64,000 bases of DNA from Rostratula benghalensis (Eukaryota > Chordata > Aves > Charadriiformes > Rostratulidae), in assembly GCA_013399305.1 (NCBI GenBank), contig VXAI01000013.1, forward strand, positions 8,834,221 through 8,898,220, given 5' to 3'. A program made the position numbers and the translations under genes. Under the pieces are notes generated by a model that saw only the letters and a program-made list of their open reading frames with translations, was not told the DNA's origin and ran no database searches. Shown piece after piece: positions 38,209 through 52,290 of this stretch (positions are counted from its first letter, which is position 1; every line of letters begins with the position of its first letter).

Positions 38209-41058
38209 GGCGTTGACCAACAGGTCTTTCCATTTTCTCCTGCACTCCCCAGACTAAAACCTTCACTTGTTACAGTAGTCATTTGACTACCCCTGTGTCT
38301 TCTACACTTTTCTGTCTGCTAAATAACATACATTCATCCTGGGGATTTAAGGACAAAAATATTTTTTGCAGATGATCAAATTCATGTTTTCCATAAACTC
38401 ATCCACACCACCTTACCAATGCTGAAATGGCAGGGAATTTCTCTTACAAAAAGACTATTTTCACAAATTAGGCTCTGAATTTTGCTGGCAGGCCAGACCA
38501 CACTGACACCTCCCAAAATTTTAAATAACAAAAAAATTCACGTATAGGAAATATGAGGCATATAATTCTTTTATCTGCTAGGTCGCAATGTTTTTCACAG
38601 CACATGTAACACAGATAGTTTCAAATCTCTGTACTCAAAAGGAAAAAAAGAAAACCTTCACAGTTCCAAATTAACACTGGAAAAAATATTGGATAAGAGA
38701 TAAGCATACATTATGAAGTTTGTAAGACAGGAATAAACTTGAGCATCCAAAGGATCATATTTGTCTGTGCAAGCTATGTAGAACAGCTTACTACAGGCTG
38801 GCAAGTTGAAATATTTTATAGCTTTTCTTGCTAACTTCTAGAAGAACATTGCACATAAAACTAAAAATTACACTCAGATGAACACTGAATTTGTCAAACA
38901 TACATGGAAACTATCTTACTTTATTTGTTACCTATCATTGCACCATTTTGCCTAGTCTAATAAGCCATTTAATTGTTATATTTTGTTAACAAATGAGGCA
39001 ACCAACATCAAAATATGGAAGAAAACATAAAAATCTTGTAACCTTCCAGATAGTGATAAAACACTTTTTTTTTTCTAGTATCAGAATAATAAGTTTTTTA
39101 AGAAATACAAATGTTTCACTGAAAACGGCTTCTAATTTCTATTTATATAAACTTACAAGTCATTCTTATTCAGTAGAGCTTTTCTTCTAAGCCAAGCGGT
39201 CACTGTTTTCACCTTGTAAAATTGTGCTCCAATGAATTGACGACAGAGGTTTCCAAAAAGGACCAATAATAAAGATACAGGTAATTTACGATAAGGATTT
39301 TTTTTTTAATTTGTCTGCTTTGGTAAACTGTTTTATGGCATACATTGATATTGCCTGATTGTCTGCTACTGAAAATGAATTTGAACTGCATGGTGCTCCC
39401 TGTCCTCTGCTTTATGCAACCACCAAGGGAATTTCCTGCGTCTTCTACAGAGAATGCCTAAAGTATTTCTGAAGTTAAGGCAGCTGCATTTTAATAGGAA
39501 ATTTTGTTACTGAATATTGTTAAAAACATAAAAATGCATGAATTTAGAATGTGTGACAGCATACAAGACAGTAAGGCTCTGAAAAAATGCCATTATGATT
39601 TAGATCTAGTAAAAATTGTCAGTTTTTTCTCAAGGAAATGTAGCAGATCTGGAGAGGTGTGACCATGTTTATTGAACTATTAATTCTGTTAGATTTACAA
39701 AAGTTAAATGCAGTAAACAACTACTATTTTAATAAGTATTCACCAATAAACAGCTCAAGCGCTGTTCAAATCACTTGAAAAAAGCAGGAAGCCTGTGTTC
39801 ATCATCTTGACCAAAAACCTGAAGAAGTTTACTAGTCTTCTATCATACATATTGTCATTTGGTAGCAGTGGATATATCAAGAGTTTTAGCCTTGTACAGT
39901 TCCTTGTACAGTCTTTCTAAATCATCCTCCACATAACTCTAACACTTGTGAAGTCTCATAATCCTTATGAGATTCTACCCACAGTTGGCATACAAAGTAT
40001 GTTTATAGAAATTACATATAATTTGTTTTTCAAAGGAAGAAATTGTTTCTTCCAGAGTACTTTCGTATAGCTATACTTACTTCAGTGATGTTTAAAAATT
40101 ATAGACTGAGGACAATTTTGCTCACAATTAACGTGTTCTCTCTTTACAATACACCTGTGGAATCTTCAACGTGCACAGTAGCATATATTCTAGTATCTGC
40201 TGTAGTATTCAAATATTTGTGGAGGACCCAAAGACAGGGCCAGGAATACAATTCAGGAGGGATTTCAGCTATAATTATTGCCTCAAGGGAAGTGGGGGGG
40301 GACATCTTTTAACTGTCAGACCCGCTCTTAAAACCACTTACAAAATAGCATATGATCAAAAGTAATAGATACTAACTGGTTTTCAGTTGTAACTGGGGTA
40401 GGATGAAGATCATACATACGGCCATGACCATTGCTTATCTGAGAGGCAATACCTTGCTACGCCTCAGTAACTCCAATGCTTTCAGTTTCTCTGTCCACAC
40501 TTAAAGTCTATAGATTCAATCCTGCACTTTGGGATAAAAGTTGCCCTTTAATACAGACACAGAACAAAATTTCACAGCAGTTATCATTAAATTATTAAAA
40601 GTCTTCAATCAGTCAGTCATAGACAGCTTCCCTCACAAAGTTTGCAGTAATCACTTCAGTAGACAGTATTCTTAAAACCAAAGTATACATACATAAACTA
40701 CTGACATTTTTATTTTTAGGACAGTCATACTCCTAGAGTGCTGCAAACATATGATGTTGTCATAGTTCTAGTATCACTAGATACTAGGTCCAATGCAGAT
40801 GTAGACTTTGTAGCTTTTGCTTTCCCTGATTTGAGTTAAATACAAAAAGATCTTTACCAGAGTTGGGAAAAAGGGCTGTCTATGCACATTTAAAGTCATG
40901 TTTCTATTTATCTATTTCCAGGGTTTTCCAGCTTTCACTGGAGTAATTAGAGTTTATAATCTTAAAAGTATAAACATCTGAGAAGCAGATATCATGAAAA
41001 AATCAATTATTTGATGTCAATGTATTCAAAGGTTATTTTATAAAGATAAATTAAAAAA

Positions 41059-41059
41059 N
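41059..41059. other. Single ambiguous base in an A run
   Basis: One N inside an A-rich tract, likely a homopolymer base-calling or assembly ambiguity. Confidence 0.95.
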
Positions 41060-42011
41060 AAAAAAAATTAAAGCCAGATAATGTAGAAAAAACATCACTA
41101 GTGATGACCAAAAGAACAAGAATTTGACAAATTGTACACTAGCTAACATCTATGAGCCGCAGGTAAAATAAAGTAGTCCTGCACTTCTTAAAAGTCTTGG
41201 TTTTTCCCCCTACCCTGAAGTGTTACTACATCTGAGTAATAATGGCCTGGTTTTATTCCACAGAGCCTTTTGAGCATTCTGAGCTGGATCTGCTGACTTC
41301 AGTAAGGAGAGTTTTAATGCTTTTTATTGCAGCTAGACCTGCAAAACAGCACAGCTGGGAAAGATGGATTCTGTTCTTTCTTGTTCATCTTCAGTAGAAC
41401 TTTTTAAAATGCTAATGCAAAAAATGCCTTGTTGTCACAGGTCGTTAAAGGTAGAAGTTTCCAGGCATGAACTGTGCTAAAGAAGCAGGATTCTGTTCCT
41501 GCATATAGCCTTACAGGACAGGTGTCTCATCATTGACGTGAAAGAAATACATACCTTCTCTGAATCAAGCATAGAAGGAGACATATCACAGACTGATAAA
41601 CAGCTCACGTTCCCAAAATTATTTAAATGTAATTAGACACTGGCCTTGTTCAGCCAGAAACCCATTGGCTCTGAAGCAGCTGAGACAACTCCATAATCAG
41701 ATCTCTTGGGCCAGGATTTAGTGTCCATGCTGCCCCACAACATCACCGTACCAGCCTGTGTCCATAACATCCACAGCACTGAACAGACTCCCCTTAGTAT
41801 CAAAGTGAGAGAACTGTTGGCTTTTTCTGAAGGTGTGTTGACAGGGGAACCAGCTTTTGTCATTGATCTGCCACAGCCTTGACTTCCTAGTCTTCAACAT
41901 GTAACAAAGCCTCTTTGCTTCTTTAGCACAACTCTGAGCTTCTGTTAGAGGGATGCGTGTTTGTTATGAACTATTTTCTGCTATACTTGCCTTTGAATTT
42001 GTATCTGTGGT

Positions 42012-42035
42012 ACAAATTGAGACAAATTGAGACAA
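42012..42035. repeat. 10-bp tandem duplication
   Basis: ACAAATTGAG occurs twice in direct succession, followed by a partial third unit (ACAA). Confidence 0.85.
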
Positions 42036-44453
42036 TGACTGGAGGAACCAGTGCACGGAATAGGCACCAACTGAGACTTTTTCAACAACAACAAAAAATA
42101 TTTTTTTAAAACCACATATGTACTCCATGCAACACATGATTTGCTGTGTCTTTTATAATGTGAACTACTTGCTTGTCATTTTAAAAACTGGCTTTAATTG
42201 ATTTTCAGATTTCAGGCATGACTACAAAGACGTGTTTTTATTTTAGTGCACTGGATTCTACTTTATTGTTTCATTCAGCAGAGCCTGTTGTGATCTCTTT
42301 ATATGAGGTATTTTCTTCTTAGCTATATTTTATTGAAATGTCAACTAGTACTAGGGATCTTCCCATGTTTTCTTGAAATTTAAAAACATCTTGGCTCTTA
42401 CATGATACTATAATAATGTTGCCAAACCTCTGATAAGTTGTTCATTCACATAAGATATTTAGCCCCAGTACCTAATGCTTGAGAATCTACAGTGATTCTC
42501 TTCACGTTCCGCCTCTGCATTCCAAGAGTTATGAATATTAAGTTGTGCTTGCCCCAAAGCAAAAGTATACTCACTAAGATATTTGCTGAGATCAGGAGTC
42601 TCTCTGCCCCATTTTTAAAACAAAGGCTTTAATAAGGAAGCACTATAAAATGTATGACACTGAAAAAATAAGGAAAATTCAGTATTTTTTAATAAAGTGA
42701 GAAAAAAATCCTCTAGTTCAAAGCACCCTGTCTGAGCTACCCTAAATAATGCAAAAGAGTAACAATTTATGACACTTGTACAGAATTATGTCTGCTGAGA
42801 AATGTGAAAAAACCCTGATTTCTAAAACTATGATCATTATTTTAAAAAACAGTGGTCACCTAGGTTAAAAAGATATCACTCTTTATAATTTTGCCTCTTA
42901 CAAATATGCGGGTAGGTACTATATACAGCTTCTATGGAGGTCAGTTTGACCCAGTGGCCATGGTTGCATCATTAACCAGCATTCACATAATTACTTTACG
43001 TACAAAGCACAAAAGTCATAGGTCTATGGAGAGGGTATACGGATACATCTTTCACAAGGACTAACTGCGCTTTGTCATTTTAAGTGCATACATAAACATG
43101 TATACTTTTAAAATTCCTGAAATGTCATCTTTCTTTTCTTTTAACAGTTACTCTCTTCTTAAATTCTCTTCCAAATGCTCTCAGCTTCCTTTGTGTTTTG
43201 GTCGATTTTTATGCGTGCATGCAAATAACGAACTTATTTAAAACTAGCTGAGACTGGTACAAATGAGAAGGAAGAAAATCACAGAAGAGACATGACTGAG
43301 GTTGCTTTCTGGTTTACCAACAGGTGGAATAAACATGCTGTGGCAAAAATATCCCATTGAGATAAGAGCTGAAGCAAACTGATGCTAATTATTTATGTAG
43401 GCATATATTAAATTACTCAGGCTCAGTTTTTAAACTGTGACTACATAATATTACTCTTGCCCCTCTGTTTGTAATTACACTGCTTTCAGTTTTATATATT
43501 AAACAGTTCCCCAGCTGCTCTTTAGAAAATAATAAAATGGTTAATTTTAAGAGCAACCACATACGGTTAAGATAATTCAAGAGATACAACTGAATAATGC
43601 AATTCATCTTTTTTTACATAAATCTTTATATTAAACTAAAAATGGAGCTCTACTGTGTTTGTTACAGTAAATATTCTTATTTAAATCAACAGTATATGAG
43701 GTATTCCCAGCAGGTTCTGTATAAGCAATTATTGAAATATCTCCTTGCAATTATTTTTCAGCAATTTCCTCCCACTGTTATTCTATATATTACAGTATAT
43801 TGAGCACAAAATAAGATGCTGGTATCTCTCGGTATAGCTTCTACTGGATTATGAATTAAGATGGATACAAATTGGATTGTAAATTAAGAAACATGAAAAG
43901 TCAAGGCACCCCTTGGATATAGAAAGTTCACTCTGTGTGGCAGAGACCTCACCTCCCCACCAGCACCAGGGCTGACACTCGAGGATACACTTCAGGATAA
44001 CACTCTTATTCGCCACACCAACAGAAATAAGAAATTCCCTGGCTTCAAGAAGAAGTGCTAGAGAAATTTATTCTTCTCTTTACTGGCAATTGCTATGTAG
44101 GACATTATATGGATTCCCGGATAGCATTAATGGTTCTGTTTTCTGCATGCCTCAGGCCATAGGGCTGTGATTACTTTTAATCAGTTTCAAGACTCCCCAC
44201 CCTCAGCTGTGCTTTGGTTATCTTTAGACTGGATCAGTACATTGTAGCCTACCTACCATAACACTTGGAAGTTTCCCTGAGGCTTTCAGGCTATGCAGAA
44301 TGCAGCCAAAATGAAAGTTTAGGTCCCTTTCCTTCCCCTTCCTCTTCAGTGGCTGTTCCCTCTTTCCCATCAGTAGTCCCAAGTATTACACAGCAAACAG
44401 AAAACCTGCCCAATCTTTTGTAAGGCAATACCATAAAACAAAAGAGAATGGAA

Positions 44454-44495
44454 NNNNNNNNNNNNNNNNNNNNNNNNNNNNNNNNNNNNNNNNNN
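44454..44495. other. Assembly gap (42 N)
   Basis: Unresolved bases directly beside an ATAAA repeat, so the gap most likely hides more of the same microsatellite. Frames that cross it are meaningless. Confidence 0.97.
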
Positions 44496-44518
44496 ATAAA
44501 ATAAAATAAAATAAAATA
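44496..44518. repeat. (ATAAA)n pentanucleotide microsatellite
   Basis: At least four ATAAA units follow the gap; total length is unknown because of the N run. Confidence 0.95.
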
Positions 44519-45312
44519 CATTTTCCTGTAGGTTTGCATTGTTGTTTCTTATTTATATTATTCTTAAATTCCTTCTGAATATCCATGCAAATACATGCAA
44601 GTTCACCTGATTAAAAAAAAACCAAAAAAATACCAAAACAAACAAGTCTCAAAATCATCAGTCTGTGTGACGAGAAATAAACGTTACCAGCCTTCAACCC
44701 TTAAAACTCAGTTTAACGGGTGCAATGAGAAAACAATCCTTGGTATTTACCCATAAAACAGTGAAAGCCATTCTGCCACTCACGCTCACATTTGTTCCTC
44801 ACTCGTTAGCCTTCTTTATTTCAGTGAAACTTTTAAGTGTAATTAACATCTGTCAATATAACAAGCACACTTTGTCCTTCAAAAGATCTATAACAGTCAT
44901 TGCACAGGAATGCTGACACTTAACACAAGTGTTTAAAAAGAGTGAATATTGTTGACAGCAGGAAGAGAATTTTCACTATCATATGCTAACAGTCAGTAGC
45001 GTAACAAACAACAAATTTTCTATCATTGTGGTAAAAATCATGTCAGTGTAGGGAATGAGGAGCAACTGGGAAGATGTAGTGACGGTATGCTGTGCATAGG
45101 CAATTCTTAATATTCAGAAAAAAAAAGAAGAGAAAGTTGGAGGAAATGATTTTATAAGAATCCCTGGTGAATAATATATTAATTATCAAAAAGGACTCAG
45201 CCAAACACTCAGACAATTTATATAGCACATCAGACAAAATATGCCAGCTATTGAAAAAACCGAGGCAGATGAGATTAGGCTTGTGCAGGTTGTCTCACTG
45301 ACATGCAGCGTT

Positions 45313-45360
45313 CTAGACAAGCAAGTGAACATGCTACTAGACAAGCAAGTGAACATATTA
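45313..45360. repeat. 24-bp tandem duplication
   Basis: CTAGACAAGCAAGTGAACAT plus four bases occurs twice with two mismatches. The period is a multiple of three, so a short plus-strand frame across it repeats LDKQVN. I see no other sign of a gene there. Confidence 0.9.
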
Positions 45361-46204
45361 CACAAGGACCTACGCAAACTACAAAACGATCAAAGCCTGC
45401 TTCAATATCATAACGTAAAATTGTAATGGGAAGGCAGACAGGATGATAAAAAGAAGCAGATCTCTTTGAAATGTGAGTCTAGGGGAAAAAAAAGTGACAG
45501 GCTCATAACATTTTCAGATGGGGATTTAAGATTATGGCACCTTCCTCAAGAACAACATAGGAAGCAAACACCAAAACATGCAGCAGTTAAAACAACAATT
45601 TAGCATATTTTACAAACTATATAACTCCCCTATGAGAGAACTCAGCTCATTCCAGAAAGGAAGATATTCAAGGACAGAGGGATGGAAGGTGTAAAACAAT
45701 GGAGAGAAATGCTGCTGAGTAACGTCTAGAGGGGTTTTCTGCCTTCAGTACAGAAACTGCAACCTCCTATGAAATAACAGCTCCACTGATTCTGCAAAAG
45801 CTCTTTCTCTTTTGGTAGTCTTGTGACAGGCAGCCATAAACTCAAGTGTAACTGAAAGGAAAGTTTTGCAGTTGCAAAACCAAGAGCTGCAGTAACCACC
45901 AGCTTTTAAAAGCTGCCACTTGCAGCACTGGCTGTTGGAAGCTTAATGCAAAATTAAGACTCCAGCTGCAGGAAACCATGTGTTTTTATTTAATGTTGAC
46001 TACAAAACCTCTCTTCATTGTTGAAATACAGGTTTGCAGGAAGAACAGTGGAAAAGTACCCAAGTTCCAGTTAACTCCTGCCAGCGAGACTGGCTGCCTG
46101 GCCATGCTGTGATGAAAAGAATAAAGGCAGAAGCTCTGTAGAAACAGACAAGAGACTGTCATGAGCAGCCAAAACACTTCATAGTGTGATAAAGCAGAAA
46201 GTAA

Positions 46205-46220
46205 AATAAATAAATAAATA
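46205..46220. repeat. (AAAT)4 microsatellite
   Basis: Four AAAT units. Confidence 0.9.
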
Positions 46221-49200
46221 CAAATATGATAGAGACACAGCCAAGTTACACTGACAAAAGCCAAAGCAGAATCACTGTTAAACCACCTGTGGGCAAAAGG
46301 TGTTTTTCCTACAATGAGGAAAGGTACACATTTTTTGGTTGCCCCACAAGTCTTGTCATTTCTCTGGTTTCAAAATAGCACCAATATTCCTGTTAAAATC
46401 ACCAGTAAAATCCAAAGATAATTTCTCAGTGTAAATCTCCAACTTCAGACATAACAAAACATCAAGTAGCAGGGTAAAATGCTTCTTGAAGTATAAAACG
46501 ATTTGGTTCTAACAGGTTAAGGCAGTCTAATACATAAACACAACCCTATAGTTGCAGGGTCAGTATTAGTATCTACTAATTTCATGGGAAGTAGCAAACA
46601 CCTGGTATTAAGCAGCAAACAAAGTGACTAATCACTTTATGATTGAACTTATGGAGACAGACCTCCAGACAGTTGTAGGAGTATAAGCTGCTTCTGCACA
46701 CAGTCTTTTGTGTCTGCAAGCACACGATTCAAATACTTCAGGATGTGCATTGGTTACATGTCACGATGTGACATTATCTCTTTGCTAATCTCTTTGAATA
46801 TCTCTTTCTTGCCTTGCTAGTGAATGCTGGCTCAAGCCCAACGTAGCTACAACAAGAAATCAAAGCAGCATAAAAAGCAAATATTTACATGCAACTGTGC
46901 CAAGGAAGCCAAAGTAGGAGAAGATAAGCAATAGGTTTTCTCTTGGTGCCAGCTGGTAGGACACATGCTGTAAGCCCCATGAGGAGGCAGGTTGCTTGGC
47001 CCACAGGAGCTGCAGCATCCACAACTGATTTGAAATGAAGAGCAAAAATCCAAGCAACTTTAAATGAGAGGATCAAATTCAGCAATTCATATAGTACCCC
47101 AAACTAAAAAACAGAGGAAAAAACCCCCAAATAATTGGATATTTATTAAAAAATTAATTATCTTTGTACCAGGGCGAACAGCAATTCACTTCTGCTGTGT
47201 ATTTGCTTCGTATGAAGGGTGGTGCTTTACTACTGTGTGTAGGGAGAGGGAGGAAAGAAAAGATGTTCAAGTTTTTTAAATACATATTTATCAACAAGTG
47301 CTTGACTTGTTGATAGTGCAATAGTATTTTTATTTACTTCTTATGACCTTAATACAGGCCTAAGCAAAGAAGTTCCTACAAAAGAATTTTGTGTTTATAA
47401 TGGCTAAAAATTTTGTATTCGTGTGTTGATTTAGCAGGTCAAGGTGGAAGGCTTTTTAGAGGCCTGTGGGATCCTCACTTTTCCACATTTTGAACTAAAA
47501 ATAAAAGACAAATATTCAAAAATCTTCATTTCTGTGGAATCTTTAGAAATGTTATTCTTGCAGTTTAGCTTGTATTGTGAACGATTCCCTCACATAGCTC
47601 CACAAGCTACCCCCATAAGAGGAACAGAAGAACAAGTTAAGAAAATGATAAGCGAAGTGCCTAGGGAAGACAGCACTGCACTGAACATTACAAAGATCAG
47701 AGGGAGCCCAGAAGCAGAACTAGAAAAGAACTCTGTTCACAACATGCATCGCAGTACAGAAATTCCCAAAAAACTCAAATACCATCATTGTCATTTTTGA
47801 ACTCAAGAAATCTGGGAAAAAAATTGCAGAAGGAACCTGATAAAAGTACAAGCTAACAAGTCGATTCTATGGAACGAATTTATTGAGACATTTGACTTTA
47901 AACAACAGATGTAGTAGATTTTCAAGTCCAGTCAAAAGACTATCAGTCCTTGAATTCAAACCACCTCCATTTCTGGTGAAGAAAGACACTAAAAATGCAT
48001 ATTTTATTTCCTTCAGAGGAAGGAATTCACTGAAACAACCAACCAAACAAAAAAGCTTTCAGCCTAAGCAAACAAACAGAAATTGTGTTAGGAAGAGCTT
48101 TGAGCAGCACATTCTTCCTAAAATATTTATCATGACTAATTATTAAGTGACGGAATTAAAGGATGCATCCAAAACACAGAATGGGTCTAGAAACAACCCT
48201 TAAGTTCTTGTATACAGAACAATACAAATCTCTCAGTTTCATTTGCTTTCACCTCCCATTGACTGGCAACCTCAGTTAATAGAAGAAATGATAGAACATA
48301 TTTCCTCTGTGTGTTTTATCAGTTCTATGACTGTAAGAGAGCACATCAAGAATAGAAACCAAGAGACTGGTTGGCTAGAAATAGAAATAAAATATAGAAA
48401 AGTTGTTTAGTGCATTTAATAACTAGCTGGAATAAACCATGGAACAAATAAGAAATCTACCTGTCAAAAGACAGAAATTAGAAATCTTCAGGATCATTTA
48501 GTCAACTAAAGGACTTGGGACAGCATTCGAAAAAGCTGAAACACAGACACCCATGATGAACCTGATCCTACTCTACATAAATTCCTGATTAATAACCTGA
48601 GATCCAATATATAAAGACTTATTTAAATTATTTTAGTAATACTTATGACACCCCTCTGAGAAGCATGCTGTCAGTTGGTGCAAAATTTGCAGCATAACAA
48701 GGAGAAGGAGGAGGTCTCAGCACAAGCATTGCAAATGAATAAAGATAAGCCTTTGTGTGCATGCCTGGCATATAATTTTAAGTCGTAGTATTTTGTATTG
48801 TCTTTTAAATGTCAGCTTTTGGAATAAACCGTTCATGTGAGAATCTTTGTTTTCTTGACTAGATTTTTGCTAGTGTGTTTTAAGGAAGCCTCTGTGGTTC
48901 CAAAGAAAAGTTTGAAAATAAATACAGTGTTTTCAGCAATCCAACTGCTGGTCTGTCACTCGGTAGTTGTAGATCATACAGTAGTAGATCAGTGATCCCC
49001 ACGGCTAAAGATATTCTAGTATATAGCAGTTCATAAGCAATAGTACATATGGATTTGTATCTCTATACAAAAAAATCTAGATACCACTTTAATTTGTGAG
49101 GTTCTGACATTTTGTTTATTTGAAGAAAGAAAAATAATCCCCAACCAAAAATGAATTATGGTATGGCTAATTTGGGAATTACAAGGTCTAAAAAGGGATG

Positions 49201-52200
49201 ATGAAGTCTGACTGCATCATTTGGGAAGTGCACATCATCATAAATTTTGCTCTTTCCTGAATGGCTTAGACTTGCAACGTTACTACCATCCAGAGAAGTC
49301 CAACTTTTACATGCTTACATGTGATATTCCCCAGATGCAGTCTCTTCCACTAATCTTCTAAGTGTTGTATGTGATTCTTTCTGTGTGCAAAAGCTACAGG
49401 GCAAACTGCGATCAATGTGTAATTTGACTTGATGCCCTTTGAGTTTCCCAGTACTCTGAAACAGGCAAAATCACTTAGAGTAGCTGATTCAATTTGTCAG
49501 GCAGCACTGTGTATAACGTGTATCGGCCCTAATTCAGCTGTAGCAGAATAGGGTGTCTTGTCAGTCCATCAGCACATTGGGTTATTCACAGGAGCAGGGC
49601 AGAGTAGGATATGAGCCATAAGCACTCCAAGCAAGAAGATTTATTTAGAGAGGAACTCATGTACATATACAACTATTAACATTTACAGTCACACAGAGAT
49701 ACATTTTCTAGAGATAAATTCAGTGATTGTATATATTGAAAGTTCACAGGATAGCCGCTTACCCACATACCTCACTAAAGCTCTCAGAAGGAACAAAGAA
49801 GTTCTTCCTTTGGCTGTTTTTAGCATGGTTTCCCGTTTTCCAGGCTAGCACCTCTCAGGAGGTTTGGTTTCGGTTTTGGTTTGGGGTTTTTTTGCTCTCA
49901 AACTGCCCAATACCATCTGTCCCAGCACTCTGAGGTGCATTTCTGAGAAGGGAAAGGAAGAGGGAGATGCAGGTTCCTCCATTTAATATTGGTTTAAATG
50001 GTAAAGTTTTTGCATACAAATCAGTGAAGGCACGCTACTCTGCTGTCAGACCTTTATACATAGTGTTTTAAAACAGCTTAACAATAGAAAATTATAATAG
50101 AACAAACAATGCATGTCTGTTGTTTAATCTATTAATGTCAGGAAATAATCATTTACACTAATTGTATCTACATGTGAGCAATCAGTTCCATTGTTTATGG
50201 TTTAAAAGTCTGCTAAAGAGTATGTACCAATACGATACCCTTAATTCCAGGATTTACCTGAAGGCTATGGTAATCTTCGTACCACGTAGGCAGAGAGTGG
50301 GGCTATGCAAGTGTAGATGTATATTTGTAATTCCCGTTCATAAGTAATGGTTTTATAAAACATACAAAAGCGATGTTTGAGTTGCATCCCAGGATCATAT
50401 CTTATCTTCTATTCAAAACATGCTAGAACACCTTTGGCCTGTATTGAAAATATAAAAAGATCTAACCTGAGAAAAAAAGAGAGAGATCCTACATTAATTT
50501 AAACCACATACTACACTGAAGAATCTTTTATCAAAGATGCAGGAGTACTTACCTTTCTTGATACACTATTTCTTGAAATACCAGGATCCTAGAGAATTGC
50601 CCTTAAGCCACCAGAGAGCATGTGCTTTCCTTGATTGTCTCATCTATTGTTTATCTGAGCTCAGAATTGGGCCCAAATAATTCAGACACGAGGCTTCAAA
50701 CAAGCATATTAACCTAAACAGCGTTGCATATAGAGTTTCATACTTAATTTGGAAAAAAATCAAACATCTGAAATACAACGAGCACAGAAGACATCAGAAA
50801 CAAATTGCACCCTTCCCCTTTTAATTGTAACAAAGGGCTTCAAAAAGTCATTACACTTTTGTGCAAATTGCCTGCCCTTCGTGCACCAGCATCCTCGCTG
50901 GGGTGCTGATAGCCTGCTCAGGGTACCTACAGTCAACAGGATCTTGCTTTTCACTACCCTGATTAAGTAAGTAACGTTCACTTCCCGGGAATCCCCCATG
51001 GAGCAGCAGCGTTCCTACGTGCCTGGCCGTAACACCAGTAATGACTGGATTCTGAGCGAATTTGAAAACCTTCCTCAGCACGCTTATTTCTGTTTTTCAA
51101 CCTATATTCAAAGCAAAGCTTTGGCATCGTTACGTGATTTTTGACAGGGTTACAGTAAATTCATCATGCTAAACTGAAATGTTTCTGGCAGATGTCTACT
51201 CTGCAACAATCAAGCTATGTGTACAGTAAAATGTGACAACCACAGTGCTACTTCTAGTTGTAAAAATTACACATATAATACTTTATTAATGCTAACTGGG
51301 AACACAATTATGCAGTATATTATTTATTTTTATTGTTAGAAAGTTTTTATTGCCAAAAGTTGCTTCAGTATTTTAAATTGAATTTGACTTTGTAAATAGT
51401 AATCTTGAGTTAAAAGCTGTTATTGGTGAAAATAAAATAAACAAGCATATGTCCTAAGAAAAACGCAGTTTTTCAACCTTTCAGACTTTTTTTTCTTAGC
51501 CACTATCAAATTATTTTTTCAGTCACTTCTAGTTTTCTTCCTGAAGGCTATCCTGGAACAATGTGTTTAGAAAGATGTTTGGTGGGAATAAACCCTTCAT
51601 CATTAAAGGGGAATACAGTAACTTTTCCAAAAGCAAACATTACAAAACAAGAGACAAAGAGGTAAGATTTCTTTTGAAAGCAATTTATAACTATTCATAT
51701 TTACAGAAATCAAGCTTAAAACATGCAAAATAACTTGTCCCATGAGTAGCAGGATTAATTTTCATTCATATCATTTCAGACTCAGCTTGATTCCTTTACA
51801 TTTAATAAAATGTGAAGGTCAGCTGTAGGTTTTTCCACAATTTAACATTTTTAGTTAGTCTCCCTTCTGTGGATTCTCTGACAGCTTATACGAGCTGGGA
51901 AAATTTTGCAAGTGCCCCCTCTGTGGGATAAGAATAGGCCCTCCCTCACATTTGCTAGGTTTGGGGCTTTTTTAATTGCTCTCATTTTTCATTTGGTTTA
52001 AATGGGACCAACAGGCTTAAAGTTACTAGTAGGCAATAAGAAAATGTTCAAACACACATGCAAGTATATACACCACGGGAGATTACTAAGCTCTGCTCTC
52101 CCTGGAAACCAGTCTAAGAAAAGGGGAAGATTCATTTCTGTCATTGGAGAAATCCCCATATATCTCAAAATATAGTCTAACAAACTACTTATGATTTTCA

Positions 52201-52271
52201 TCAGGGTCAATTTTCATTTTACCATTTGACTCCTTCAAGAACACCACAGAAGCGAAGAAGTAGCCTGAGGG

Positions 52272-52290
52272 AAATAAATAAATAAATAAA
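52272..52290. repeat. (AAAT)n microsatellite
   Basis: Between four and five AAAT units. Confidence 0.9.

Larger units (their letters stand above)
36498..44453. other. Intergenic stretch with the CTCF-like site
   Basis: After the candidate exon at 36.3 kb I find only the CTCF-like motif (38190), the 10-bp tandem (42012) and one ambiguous base. No known gene or clear transposon. Confidence 0.55.

Noticed and set aside
44291..44586. Minus-strand frames spanning the N run
   Set aside because: They depend on unresolved bases.
45241..45426. Frame containing a repeated LDKQVN peptide
   Set aside because: The repeat comes from a 24-bp DNA duplication. No splice signals or family match; a short tandem duplication explains it.
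47444..47800. 118-codon plus-strand frame
   Set aside because: Fairly balanced composition but no known domain, no clear start or splice context and no neighbouring exon.
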